From Gemmatimonadota bacterium (GTDB taxonomy: Bacteria; Gemmatimonadota; Gemmatimonadetes; Gemmatimonadales; GWC2-71-9): a stretch of 10,104 bases of DNA. A program made the position numbers and the translations under genes. The stretch lies in assembly GCA_029859185.1 (NCBI GenBank), contig JAOUDR010000059.1, positions 1 through 10,104 of the forward strand, written 5' to 3'. Below are positions 1-6,861 of the stretch, piece after piece. The notes under the pieces are model-generated. The model had not been told where the DNA came from, made no database searches, and saw only the letters and a program-made list of their open reading frames with translations. Every line of letters begins with the position of its first letter. The stretch's first letter is position 1.

Positions 1-39
1 AGTACGAGTGGGTCGAGCCGACGAGCACGTTCTGCAGCG
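1..39 (+). repeat. Terminal direct repeat, left copy
   Basis: Bases 1-39 equal bases 10066-10104 except at position 11 (G here, A at 10076). The match uses both extreme ends of the window, so it is a dovetail overlap and not an internal repeat. It lies inside metallopeptidase coding sequence in both places and in the same reading frame. The mismatch is synonymous (ACC versus ACT, Thr). Confidence 0.95.
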
Positions 40-508
40 CGTGGACGAGCTCGTGGGTCACCAGCCGCCGGTAGTGCCCCCGTTCCGTGAACTCGGCGAG
101 CCGCGGGTGATCCAGCGAGAAAATCATCATCCCGCCCCAGAACGCCCGGGCGGCCCATTCCGCCGAGTAGCGGTACTTGTACGCGTAGACATGGAGCTTC
201 TGCTGTCCGGGCGGGAGCACGAGCGCCACGTCGGCCGTGATCTGGAACTGCGCCTTCAGGTCGGCGAGCACGTCCTCGGCGATCTCGGCCAGCTCCGCCA
301 GCACCTCGTGGCCGACGCCGTCGCTGTAGATCGTGAACGTCTCGCTCTGGAACGGGTTGCCGTCGTGCGGCCACGGCGCCAGCGTGTTGCACCACGACAC
401 ACAGGGTTCGGTCAGCTCGGGCGCGGTGACCGAGTCGCAGGCAGTGCAGAGCCAGACGAGCAGGCCGACGGCCACGGGCCAACCAGGGGATACTCGTGGG
501 AACTTCAT
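1..508 (-). CDS. Zinc metallopeptidase lipoprotein, N-terminal part (gluzincin, peptidase MA-like), cut by the left edge
   Basis: Reading leftward from ATG at 508-506 gives 169 codons, open to the edge. A Shine-Dalgarno GGAGG lies 6 nt before the ATG. Residues 1-24 look like an export signal (hydrophobic VAVGLLVWLC), with Cys24 after Thr-Ala a possible lipidation site; the lipobox is imperfect because Cys, not Leu, is at -3. The mature part contains the zinc-peptidase motif HELVH at residues 152-156, inside VTHELVHALQNVL. The third zinc ligand of gluzincins lies C-terminal to this and is missing here. It is present in the partial gene at the right edge (WFEEGLAE), which shares the last 39 bases of this one in the same frame. 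The gene follows the DUF4097 gene by 24 nt, so the two are probably cotranscribed. The substrate is unknown. The metallopeptidase fold is well supported; the exact family is inferred. Confidence 0.8.
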   Translation of the reverse strand, partial: MKFPRVSPGWPVAVGLLVWLCTACDSVTAPELTEPCVSWCNTLAPWPHDGNPFQSETFTIYSDGVGHEVLAELAEIAEDVLADLKAQFQITADVALVLPPGQQKLHVYAYKYRYSAEWAARAFWGGMMIFSLDHPRLAEFTERGHYRRLVTHELVHALQNVLVGSTHSY

Positions 509-532
509 CGCAAACCTCCGTTCGGTTGCTGG

Positions 533-1381
533 TCAGGATCCGCGGCGCAGCGTGATGTCGCCGGCGACCGTGGTGAGCCGGAGCAGCGGTCCGCCGCTCC
601 CGATCGTGCCCCGCATGCCACCCGACACGCTGGAACGCAGCGGGAAGGCGGTGCTGATGCGCCCCGACGGCGCGGTGGCCCATACCTCCGCGTTGGCGTC
701 GCCGGGTATCGTGACGTCGAGGTCGCCCACCGTGGTCGTGAACGCGAGGTCGCGGTCCCAGTCGGCCAGGCCGATCGTGGCGGTGACCGATCCGGTGACG
801 GTCGTGGCCGTGGCGAGCCCGGCGGTGGACACCCGCAGTCCGCCGGAGACGGCGTGCAGGAACGCGTTGCCGTCGAGTCCCGTCGCATCCACGGTCCCCG
901 TGACGGTCCGTCCGATGAACGTCACGCCCTCCGGTACCTGGACCACGAAGTCGACCCGGACGACGCCGCGACCGCCGTCCCACACGCTCATGTTGCCGCC
1001 GAGCCCCGGCTGGCAGGCGTTGGGCGCCTGTCCCGGCACGTCGGGATACACGGCGCAGATCGTGACCCCTGCCGCGTGCGTCACCGCCTCGATGCGCACG
1101 TCATCCACCGCCTCGGCGCCGCCGATGCGGATGGCCATGACGACCACCTCCGCGCCCGTGGTCCGCACCGCCCGGATGTTGCCGAACACGCTCTTGATCT
1201 CGATGTGCCAACCCGGTGCGAGATCGCCGCGCCACTCCGACGTGTCCCGCACGGCGTTGGCGGGCGGGTCGTTGGGCCAGGTCCCACCCGGCCACCCCGG
1301 CGCGTTGATCTCGACGTCGCCGCAGCCCGGCCCCAGGGCCAGCACGAGGGCGATACCGCCCAGCCACAGTCTCCGTTGCAT
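533..1381 (-). CDS. DUF4097-type beta-helical lipoprotein
   Basis: A 282-residue protein. The ATG at 1381-1379 follows a very strong purine-rich ribosome site (AGGAGGAGG) a few bases away, which fixes the start. Residues 1-20 form a signal peptide ending at Cys20 (LALGPGC), suggesting a lipoprotein, although Pro at -2 is unusual. The rest is repetitive beta-rich sequence with short turn motifs such as GNIRAV, GTVDAT, GSVTATIG, GDLDVTIPG, GRISTAF and a final AGDITLRRG. This repeating G-x-hydrophobic pattern and the closing GDITLRR are typical of the DUF4097 family (related to adhesin-head/GIN-type beta helices). It probably sits on the cell surface or in the periplasm; no enzymatic residues are apparent. 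It is the first gene of a minus-strand operon with the metallopeptidase and diverges from the kinase gene. The family call is by pattern; the molecular role is unknown. Confidence 0.8.
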   Translation of the reverse strand: MQRRLWLGGIALVLALGPGCGDVEINAPGWPGGTWPNDPPANAVRDTSEWRGDLAPGWHIEIKSVFGNIRAVRTTGAEVVVMAIRIGGAEAVDDVRIEAVTHAAGVTICAVYPDVPGQAPNACQPGLGGNMSVWDGGRGVVRVDFVVQVPEGVTFIGRTVTGTVDATGLDGNAFLHAVSGGLRVSTAGLATATTVTGSVTATIGLADWDRDLAFTTTVGDLDVTIPGDANAEVWATAPSGRISTAFPLRSSVSGGMRGTIGSGGPLLRLTTVAGDITLRRGS

Positions 1382-1563
1382 AGCCTCCTCCTTCGCATTC
1401 GGCCGGCGCTCGCCGGCTCGTCCTGACCGCGGGCGTGCGGGCCCGTTTGCCCGCCCCTCGTGGCCGCTCTACCTTTGCGGCAGGCTAGTTGGACCGCGTC
1501 TATCCGCCGTCTCCGCGCCGTCTCCCAGGGGGCCGAGCCCATGTGCCTGACCTCGGCCGACCG
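1382..1563. promoter_or_regulatory. Divergent intergenic region between the DUF4097 and kinase genes
   Basis: This 182-bp gap separates two outward-facing genes and must carry both of their promoters. On the plus strand TTGCCC (1447-1452) and TACCTT (1470-1475) are separated by 17 bp, a passable sigma70-type pair 88 nt before the ATG at 1564. No convincing minus-strand promoter or operator palindrome was found. The kinase protein has a DNA-binding-like N-terminus, so it could act here, but that is speculation. Confidence 0.35.
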
Positions 1564-4500
1564 ATGATCGAGTTTCGCGCCCTCGGCCCGGCCCACCTCG
1601 TGGGCCCCGACGGCACGGACCCCCAAGCCGTGCTGAGCCGGCCCAAGCTGCTCGGCGTCCTGGCGTACCTGAGCGTCGGCGCCCGTCGGGGCTTCCACCG
1701 ACGCGACTCCCTGATCGGGTGTTTCTGGCCGGAACTGAGCCAGGAGCGGGCGCGCAGCGCCGTGCGCCAGTCGCTCTATCGCCTGCGACAGTTGCTGGGC
1801 GAGGCGGTGATCGAGACCCGCGGCGACGACGAGGTGGCCATCGCGGAAGCGGAGTTCCGCTCCGACGTCGCGGCCTTCGAGGACGCCTTGGCGGCCGGCG
1901 ACCACGCCGCGGCGCTGGAGGTGTATCGGGGGGACCTGCTCGACGGCTTGTACGTCCCCGACGCGCCGGCGTTCGAGCGCTGGCTCGACGAGCGACGCCG
2001 GGAGCTCCGGGCCCGCGCGGCCGCCGCCGCGTGGGCGCTGGCGGCTGAGGAGGCGGACGCCCGCCACACGCTCGCGGCGGGGCGCCTGAGCCGGCAGGCC
2101 CGGCAGCTCGCGCCGCTGGACGAGCGGCTGCTGCGGCGCGTCATCCGGCTGCTCGACCAGCTGGGGGACCGCGCCGGGGCGGTCCGCGAGTACGAGTCGT
2201 TCGCGCGGCGGCTCGCGGCCGACCTGGAGCTGGAGCCCGCGCCCGAGACCAGGGCGCTCATCGAGGAGGTTCGCGACCGGAGCGAAGCGTTCCTGACCGC
2301 GTCAGGCGCACCGGCGCACCCGGCCGAGGACGCTCCGCCACCGTCGACAGAGCCGTCGGGCGCCGGCGCCCTGGCCCACCGGTACCGGATCGAGCGGGAG
2401 ATCGGCAGCGGTGCGATGGCGACTGTCTATCGAGCGCGCGATCTCCGTCATCAGCGGGACGTCGCGGTGAAGGTGATGCATCCCGGACTCGCCGCGCAGC
2501 TCGGCACGGAGCGGTTCCTGCGCGAGATCTGGATCGTCGCGAACCTGCCGCATCCCCACATCGTGCCGGTGTACGACTCGGGATCCGACGGTGACCGGCT
2601 GTTCTACGTCATGCCGCTCATCGAGGGCGAGTCGCTGCGGGACCGCCTGGAACGGGAGAAACAGCTCTCACTCGAAGAAACGCTCCGGTACGCGTCCCAC
2701 GTGGCGGAGGCGCTGGCGTACGCGCACGCCCAGGGGATCGTGCATCGCGACATCAAGCCCGAGAACATCCTGCTCGCGGGCGATCACGCGCTGGTGGCGG
2801 ATTTCGGGATCGCGCGCGCCGTGAGCGCGGCGGACGACGGCAGGCTCACCCGGACGGGCATGGCGGTCGGCACGCCCGTCTACATGAGCCCGGAACAGGC
2901 GTCGGGCCGGGGGGGCGACGCCGATCACCGCAGCGACCTCTACAGTCTCGCGTGCGTGGTGTACGAGATGCTCGCCGGACAGCCACCGTTCACGGGCGCC
3001 ACCGCCGAGAGCATCGCCCGCCAGCATCTGACGACCGCGCCGCGTCCGGTCACGGAGCTGCGGGCGGGCGTGCCGCGGCACGTCGCCGACGCGCTGGACC
3101 GGGCGCTGGCCAAGGCGCCCGCCGACCGGTTCAGCCAGGTCGGCGACTTCGTCCGGGCGCTGCACACGCCCGGCGCCGCGGGCTGGCCGCGCACGCGGCG
3201 GCGGCGGGCGGCGGCGCTCGTTGCCCTTGCGGTGCTGCTGGTGGCCGGTGGGCAGGCGGTGCGCTGGGCCGTGGCGCGCCGCAGGCCGGCGCTCGACCCG
3301 AACCGCGTCGTGGTGGTGCCGTTCGAGAACCGCACGGGCGACAGCGCCCTGGCGCTGCTGGGCAGCATGGCGGCCGATTGGATCACGCAGGGGCTGCACG
3401 AGATCGACGTGATCGAGGTGGTGCCCACCGCCACCGCGATCGAGCCCGGCCCCGACGTGCGTCACGGCGCGGGGACGCCGGTGCTGGAGGCGGCCCGGCG
3501 GGTCGGGGCCGCGACCCGGGCGGGGACGGTGGTTGCGGGAGCCTACTACCGCCGCGGGGACTCCCTCGAGTTCCAGACGCAGATCATCGACGCCGCCGCC
3601 GAGCGGCTCGTGCGCGCGGTGGCGCCCGTGACGACCGCGGGACCCGCCACCGGTGCCGTGCTGGACTCCCTGCGCCGCCGCGTGGTCGTCGCCGTCGCCG
3701 CGGTGCTCGACCGCCGGCTGTCGCCTTCGGCGGCGGCCAGCCGGCCGCCGTCCCTGGAGGCGTACCGGGCATACGTGAGGGGGCATCGTGCGTTCTATGG
3801 TGACGACGCCTCGAACATGCGGGAGGCGCTCGAGTTCATGTCCCGGGCGGTGGCCCTGGACTCGACGTTTCCCGATCCCCGGTTCTTCCTCATCATGGCC
3901 CACCTGAACCTGGGCGAGATGCGCGCGGCCGACTCGAATGCCACGGTGCTGCTTCAGTCCGCTCCGCGTCTCACGCCGTACCAGCGGGCCACGCTCGACT
4001 GGATGGTCGCGAGTATTCGGGGCGATCGGGCGGGTGCGCTCCGGGCGGCACGGGCACGGGGTGGCGTGTGGGATCTGGCGGTCGAGGCGCTCTACGCCAA
4101 CCGCCCGCACGAGACGATCGAGATCCTGCGCGGCCGTGACGGTCTGGCGCTGCCGGAGTTCTACTTCAAGTGGCACTCCCTGATGGAAGCGCTCCACATG
4201 GTGGGCGACCACGCGAGCGAGCTGAGGGAAGCGCGCCGGGCGGCCGAGGTGCACCCCGGTCAACTGCTCTTCCTCCGCGACGAGCTGCAGGCGCTCGCGG
4301 CGCTGGGCCGCGTCGCGGACGTCGACGAAACACTCGATCGGAGACTGCCCACCTCATTGCCGTACTGGGATCTGGCCGATCTGACGCTGTCGGCGGCAGC
4401 GGAGCTCCGGGCGCACGGCCATCGCGATGCGGGACGGCGCCTGGCCGAGCGTCTCGTGGAGCGGCTCGACTTCCAGCGTCATGGGGAGGCCGACGCGATG

Positions 4501-4893
4501 CCGTTGCGGTGGCAGCGCGCCATGGCCCGGTACGCCGCGGAACGGTGGGACGACGCCCGCGGCCTGTTCGACTCCCTGTCGGCGGCCACACCGCGTGACG
4601 TGAACGTGCGTGGCTATCGGGGTGTGCTGGCCGCGCGACTCGGCAATCGCGAGGAGGCGCGCCGGATCAGCGACGAGCTCGAAGGCTTGGCCGATCCGTA
4701 CGACCACGGCCGCGACGTGTACTGGCAGGCGTGCATTGCGGCGCAGCTCGGCGAGCGGGACCGGGCCATGGCGCTGCTCCGCGAGGCCTACCGGCGGGGG
4801 CGCCGCTTCGGGATCCTGCTGCACCGCGACATGGACCTCGAACCGCTCCGGGGGTATGCGCCGTTCGAGGAATTCCTGGCACCCGCCGGGTAG
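1564..4893 (+). CDS. Membrane Ser/Thr protein kinase fused to a SARP-type BTAD regulator and C-terminal TPRs
   Basis: 1,109 residues. The frame stays open upstream to a TTG at 1489 and a GTG at 1543, but the ATG at 1564 (MIEFRALG) is where members with this N-terminus usually begin; the ribosome site is weak. Residues 1-92 resemble the winged-helix region of SARP regulators. Residues 97-243 are the bacterial transcriptional activation domain (FERWLDERRRELR, ending YESFARRLAADLELEPAPETR). The kinase spans about 274-530 and is intact: glycine loop GSGAMATV (281-288), Lys303, HRDIKPEN (394-401), DFG (413-415) and SPE (442-444). Arg-rich residues 543-548 precede one membrane helix (549-566), so the kinase should be cytoplasmic. 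VVVVPFENRTGD (from 582) starts a TolB/FlgO-like domain, and TPR-like helices fill about 735-1109, probably outside the membrane. It likely phosphorylates Ser/Thr targets in response to an envelope signal. The ligand and DNA targets are unknown. Confidence 0.93.
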   Translation: MIEFRALGPAHLVGPDGTDPQAVLSRPKLLGVLAYLSVGARRGFHRRDSLIGCFWPELSQERARSAVRQSLYRLRQLLGEAVIETRGDDEVAIAEAEFRSDVAAFEDALAAGDHAAALEVYRGDLLDGLYVPDAPAFERWLDERRRELRARAAAAAWALAAEEADARHTLAAGRLSRQARQLAPLDERLLRRVIRLLDQLGDRAGAVREYESFARRLAADLELEPAPETRALIEEVRDRSEAFLTASGAPAHPAEDAPPPSTEPSGAGALAHRYRIEREIGSGAMATVYRARDLRHQRDVAVKVMHPGLAAQLGTERFLREIWIVANLPHPHIVPVYDSGSDGDRLFYVMPLIEGESLRDRLEREKQLSLEETLRYASHVAEALAYAHAQGIVHRDIKPENILLAGDHALVADFGIARAVSAADDGRLTRTGMAVGTPVYMSPEQASGRGGDADHRSDLYSLACVVYEMLAGQPPFTGATAESIARQHLTTAPRPVTELRAGVPRHVADALDRALAKAPADRFSQVGDFVRALHTPGAAGWPRTRRRRAAALVALAVLLVAGGQAVRWAVARRRPALDPNRVVVVPFENRTGDSALALLGSMAADWITQGLHEIDVIEVVPTATAIEPGPDVRHGAGTPVLEAARRVGAATRAGTVVAGAYYRRGDSLEFQTQIIDAAAERLVRAVAPVTTAGPATGAVLDSLRRRVVVAVAAVLDRRLSPSAAASRPPSLEAYRAYVRGHRAFYGDDASNMREALEFMSRAVALDSTFPDPRFFLIMAHLNLGEMRAADSNATVLLQSAPRLTPYQRATLDWMVASIRGDRAGALRAARARGGVWDLAVEALYANRPHETIEILRGRDGLALPEFYFKWHSLMEALHMVGDHASELREARRAAEVHPGQLLFLRDELQALAALGRVADVDETLDRRLPTSLPYWDLADLTLSAAAELRAHGHRDAGRRLAERLVERLDFQRHGEADAMPLRWQRAMARYAAERWDDARGLFDSLSAATPRDVNVRGYRGVLAARLGNREEARRISDELEGLADPYDHGRDVYWQACIAAQLGERDRAMALLREAYRRGRRFGILLHRDMDLEPLRGYAPFEEFLAPAG

Positions 4894-5060
4894 CGTCCGA
4901 CCGGCCATGCCGCTGGCGGGGTCTGGCCTCGCTCCCCCGGGGCCAGGAGGCCGCGCGGTCCTGCCGACACCCCGGCTCGGTCCCCTAGTCGTCCGCCGGG
5001 AGCACGATCGTCGCCGAGCGCGTTCCGCCGACGGATCGCGCCCGCCTGCAGCAAGCCTGA
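4894..5060. terminator. Convergent 3' region with a GC-rich hairpin
   Basis: This gap separates the ends of two facing genes. CTGGCC (4923-4928) and GGCCAG (4941-4946) form an inverted repeat with a 12-nt loop, 30 bp after the kinase stop. No T-tract follows on either strand, so it is only a weak terminator candidate. The outer half of the last attC site should also lie here, but no clear partner core box is visible. Confidence 0.3.
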
Positions 5061-5067
5061 GTTATGC
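5030..5067 (-). other. Partial attC site at the array end (3' of brnA)
   Basis: GTTATGC at 5061-5067 is a core-type box that includes the brnA stop codon (TAA, 5064-5062). Its arm GCCCGCCTGCAGCAAGCC resembles the corresponding arm of the attC at 5633-5770 (GCCCGACAGCAACTAGCC). The expected partner box GCATAAC and opposite arm are not recognisable between 4894 and 5030, so the site is either degenerate or truncated. Confidence 0.5.
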
Positions 5068-5292
5068 CGCGCCTTCGCGCGATGGCCGCCATTCCAACGC
5101 CAGCTTCCGCTCAGACGCCGCGCAATCCCGCAGGTAGAGGTTGATCAGCGTCTGGTAGGGAATCCCGGTCTCGGCCGCCAAGTCCTTGAAGTACTTGAGC
5201 GCCGCCGCATCGAGCCGGATCGTCACCGACTTCTTGAGCCGCTTGGCGTAGGGATTCCGCCGCGCCTTGGAGAAGTCGTACTCCTTTCTCAT
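5062..5292 (-). CDS. brnA: BrnA antitoxin (ribbon-helix-helix)
   Basis: A 76-residue protein. I chose ATG at 5292-5290, which overlaps the brnT stop as ATGA and has GAGAGG 8 nt upstream. A GTG at 5301 would add three residues but leaves no room for a ribosome site. The basic N-terminus MRKEYDFSKARRNPY is followed by SVTIRLDAAALKYFKDLAAETGIPYQTLINLYLRDCA, shown here only as motifs: VTIRLD is the DNA-binding strand and GIPYQTLIN the helix turn of the BrnA/CopG fold. It should bind BrnT, neutralise it and repress the shared promoter. The gene is the second of the brnTA operon, in the usual toxin-first order. Its stop lies inside a cassette core box. Confidence 0.92.
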   Translation of the reverse strand: MRKEYDFSKARRNPYAKRLKKSVTIRLDAAALKYFKDLAAETGIPYQTLINLYLRDCAASERKLALEWRPSREGAA

Positions 5293-5585
5293 CGTCGCCA
5301 CCTCTCGTTGTACCGCCGCTGCTCGGGTTTGGTGGCCTTCCGGGCGGAGATGATCCGAATGATGGCGTCGGCCTTTCGATAGCAGTGCACCACCACCAGC
5401 ACGCGAAGCCTGGCGCTCAGCCCGAGGAGCACGAAGCGGTCCTCGGCCTCCGAGTGTTCTGGGTCGTCGATGAGCAGCGCATGGTCATCGGCGAACACGC
5501 TCTCGGCTTCCTCGAAGGCGACCCCGTGCTTCCGCTTGTTCGCGGTGCTCTTGGTGGGATCCCATTCGAACCGGAGCTCGGCCAC
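5289..5585 (-). CDS. brnT: BrnT toxin (DUF497 ribonuclease)
   Basis: A 98-residue protein starting at GTG (5585-5583). It matches BrnT (DUF497) along its length: FEWDPTK (6-12), KHGVAFEEA (19-27), a central EDRFVLLG (48-55), VVHCYR (65-70) and the hallmark RIISARKAT (77-85). BrnT folds like RelE and acts as a ribosome-independent RNase that blocks translation. The unit has its own promoter-like TTGACT (minus strand, 5620-5615) and a perfect palindrome just upstream, so it should be expressed without an integron promoter, as expected for an addiction module in an array. The length is normal and nothing suggests inactivation. Confidence 0.95.
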   Translation of the reverse strand: MAELRFEWDPTKSTANKRKHGVAFEEAESVFADDHALLIDDPEHSEAEDRFVLLGLSARLRVLVVVHCYRKADAIIRIISARKATKPEQRRYNERWRR

Positions 5586-5593
5586 ACCGCAAC

Positions 5594-5620
5594 GTACATA
5601 CGGTGTATGTACTTAGTCAA
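5594..5620 (-). promoter_or_regulatory. brnTA promoter and palindromic operator candidate
   Basis: GTACATACGGTGTATGTAC (5594-5612) is a perfect 8-bp inverted repeat with a 3-base centre, starting 9 bp upstream of the brnT GTG. On the minus strand TTGACT (5620-5615) precedes it as a good -35 box; possible -10 hexamers (TATGTA or TACGTT) fall within or just past the palindrome at non-ideal spacing. BrnA autoregulates in known systems, so this is the natural operator. The palindrome is seen directly; the binding is inferred. Confidence 0.7.
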
Positions 5621-5632
5621 TGGTGACGCGCG

Positions 5633-5770
5633 GCATAACGTCTTTGGGCTTCTGCTGCGGGCATCGTCTCTCCAGCAGCAACGTGTGTCAACGACGTTGG
5701 CGGGGAACCCGCCACGCGAGTGAGCGCAACGCTTGGCGCGCAGCCCGACAGCAACTAGCCCTTGTTATGC
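5633..5770 (-). other. attC recombination site of the hicAB cassette
   Basis: A 138-bp site bounded by GCATAAC (5633-5639) and GTTATGC (5764-5770). The arms pair: 5658-5662 with 5743-5747, 5653-5657 with 5749-5753, and 5646-5650 with 5757-5761. A5748 is left unpaired as an extrahelical base. Unpaired spacers lie between the arms and the boxes, as in folded attC sites. The hicB stop codon (TAA, 5767-5765) lies in the right box. Confidence 0.85.
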
Positions 5771-5977
5771 GGCCACTTCTACATACGTGGCGTAGGTGTG
5801 GGGCTCGGGCACCTTGTGCCCCTCCTGCCGGAGTCCGTCGAGATGAAACTCGATCGCCTCACGCATCGACCGCTCCACATCATCGCGGTTCGGGCCGGTG
5901 GCGATACAGCCTTCGAGGTCCGGCGAGTAGGCGGAGTATCCGGTAGCGGTCTTTTCCACAACGATGAGGAGTTTCAT
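5765..5977 (-). CDS. hicB: HicB-type antitoxin, short form
   Basis: A 70-residue protein whose ATG overlaps the hicA stop by 4 bp (ATGA), so the two are translationally coupled. It shows the HicB N-terminal fold: a leading strand MKLLIVVEKTATGYSAY, then SPDLEGCIATG (18-28), and the helix DDVERSMREAIEFHLDGL. It should bind HicA and mask its catalytic His. It ends shortly after this domain (VPEPHTYATYVEVAA) and has no C-terminal helix-turn-helix or ribbon-helix-helix domain, so it probably cannot repress its own promoter. The stop codon is embedded in the attC box. Confidence 0.92.
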   Translation of the reverse strand: MKLLIVVEKTATGYSAYSPDLEGCIATGPNRDDVERSMREAIEFHLDGLRQEGHKVPEPHTYATYVEVAA

Positions 5978-6162
5978 GGCTTCAACCCCGCCTGCTTCAG
6001 CACGCTGTTGAGAGTTCCCGGAGCCAGATCGTCGCTTGGCTTGCCCGCGATGGTGACGAGGCCCGGTTTCTCGGGATGCTTGTACTGCTCATGGCTGCCG
6101 CGGGTGCGGGCAAGAACCCACCCATCCTGCTCCAACAGCCGGATGACATCCCGAACCTTCAT
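5974..6162 (-). CDS. hicA: HicA mRNA interferase toxin
   Basis: A 62-residue protein, normal length for HicA, with the double-stranded-RNA-binding-like fold: MKVRDVIRLLEQDGWVLART (first helix and strand), then RGSHEQYKHP with the catalytic His24, and GTLNSVLKQAGL as the C-terminal helix. HicA cleaves mRNA and tmRNA when free of HicB. The ATG at 6162-6160 lies 43 nt inside the cassette from the upstream core box; the Shine-Dalgarno is weak and no convincing promoter is visible in that short leader. It is the first gene of the hicAB pair. Confidence 0.94.
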   Translation of the reverse strand: MKVRDVIRLLEQDGWVLARTRGSHEQYKHPEKPGLVTIAGKPSDDLAPGTLNSVLKQAGLKP

Positions 6163-6204
6163 TGAGGAAAGATCGCGACTTACCGCGACCCCGGCAACGT
6201 GGCC

Positions 6205-6344
6205 GCCTAACGATTAGCGCTTGAGCTGCGGGCGCGCTTGCCCGGGCTACACAACTCAATGATTCCTTCGCGGTCGCGATGGCGCCAGGCGTCGCCGGGC
6301 GCTCGGCCTCCCGAGCGCCCGCCAGCTCCAAGCGCGGGTTAGGC
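6205..6344 (-). other. attC recombination site of the DinB-like cassette
   Basis: A 140-bp site and the clearest of the array. GCCTAAC (6205-6211) and GTTAGGC (6338-6344) are perfect inverted boxes. The arms form 18 perfect pairs in three blocks: 6228-6234 with 6316-6322, 6223-6227 with 6324-6328, and 6217-6222 with 6330-6335. C6323 and C6329 are looped out between blocks, exactly the extrahelical-base layout of attC sites. GATTA (6212-6216) and GG (6336-6337) form the unpaired central spacer. The interior also holds a perfect 8-bp hairpin (6299-6306 with 6311-6318). Confidence 0.95.
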
Positions 6345-6361
6345 CGCGCAGCGAGCGTCCG

Positions 6362-6802
6362 TCACGCGCCGAACTGCCGCAAGTGGTGGTCGAGGTGCTT
6401 GGCCTGTAGCCTACTCGCGAACTTCCCGCCCGCCGCACCCCACGTGGGATCGACCGGCCACGCGGCATTCAGGGGCCGACTCGTGAACTTGGCGATCAGG
6501 CCCCTGCACCGGGCTCGTTCAGCCTCGAAATCGTGGTTACCCTTCGCCACGGCCCCCGTGTTCGTCGGTGCAGACTTGGGCCACGGCAGGTAGAGTAACA
6601 TGAACCTCATGAGGGGCAGGGGCAGCGGAGTCTTCTGGCTGGGCATCGAACCCTCTCCCAGTGCTGCTGCCAGAAACTCGTTGACGTGCCAGAGCATCTG
6701 ATCGGGGTTCATGGACCCCCACTGGCGAGGCGAGTCCTGGCGCAGCGTACTCAGGCGAGTCTCGATGGCACTTCGGACGGCTGGATCGTGAAGCAGCGGC
6801 AT
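6362..6802 (-). CDS. DinB-like / DUF1569 family protein
   Basis: A 146-residue protein from ATG at 6802-6800, preceded by TTGGAGG with 5-nt spacing; this decides against the longer open frame starting at 6829. It resembles DUF1569, a branch of the DinB/YfiT four-helix metal-binding fold: MNPDQMLWHVNEFLAAALG around His39, and a C-terminal KHLDHHLRQFG with His136, His139 and His140. His39, His136 and His140 are in place to form a metal triad. Relatives include thiol-dependent transferases, but many have no known activity, and no substrate can be assigned here. It is the sole gene of its cassette; TTGACT occurs in the leader (about 6827) and may be part of a promoter. Confidence 0.75.
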   Translation of the reverse strand: MPLLHDPAVRSAIETRLSTLRQDSPRQWGSMNPDQMLWHVNEFLAAALGEGSMPSQKTPLPLPLMRFMLLYLPWPKSAPTNTGAVAKGNHDFEAERARCRGLIAKFTSRPLNAAWPVDPTWGAAGGKFASRLQAKHLDHHLRQFGA

Positions 6803-6861
6803 TCGAACCTCCAAGACACCGCAAGTCAACTACGAACTGGCGACGCGTGATCGGCCGCGCG

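Noticed and set aside
8..1426. Long plus-strand open frames (472 and 405 residues) over the left operon
   Set aside because: They lie antisense to the peptidase and DUF4097 genes, have low-complexity Arg/Pro/Gly-rich products and no family motifs; high GC content keeps such frames open.
2668..4263. A 531-residue minus-strand frame inside the kinase gene
   Set aside because: It is the shadow of the kinase and TPR coding sequence, whose motifs are unmistakable on the plus strand.
4888..5067. A full 180-bp attC at the array end using GGGTAGC in the kinase stop as outer box
   Set aside because: The box is far from consensus, the length exceeds the usual range, and the arms pair only by allowing several gaps.
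6299..6318. The 8-bp hairpin as a stand-alone terminator
   Set aside because: It lies inside the attC and overlaps one of its arms, so it is more simply part of the site's variable interior; no T-tract follows.
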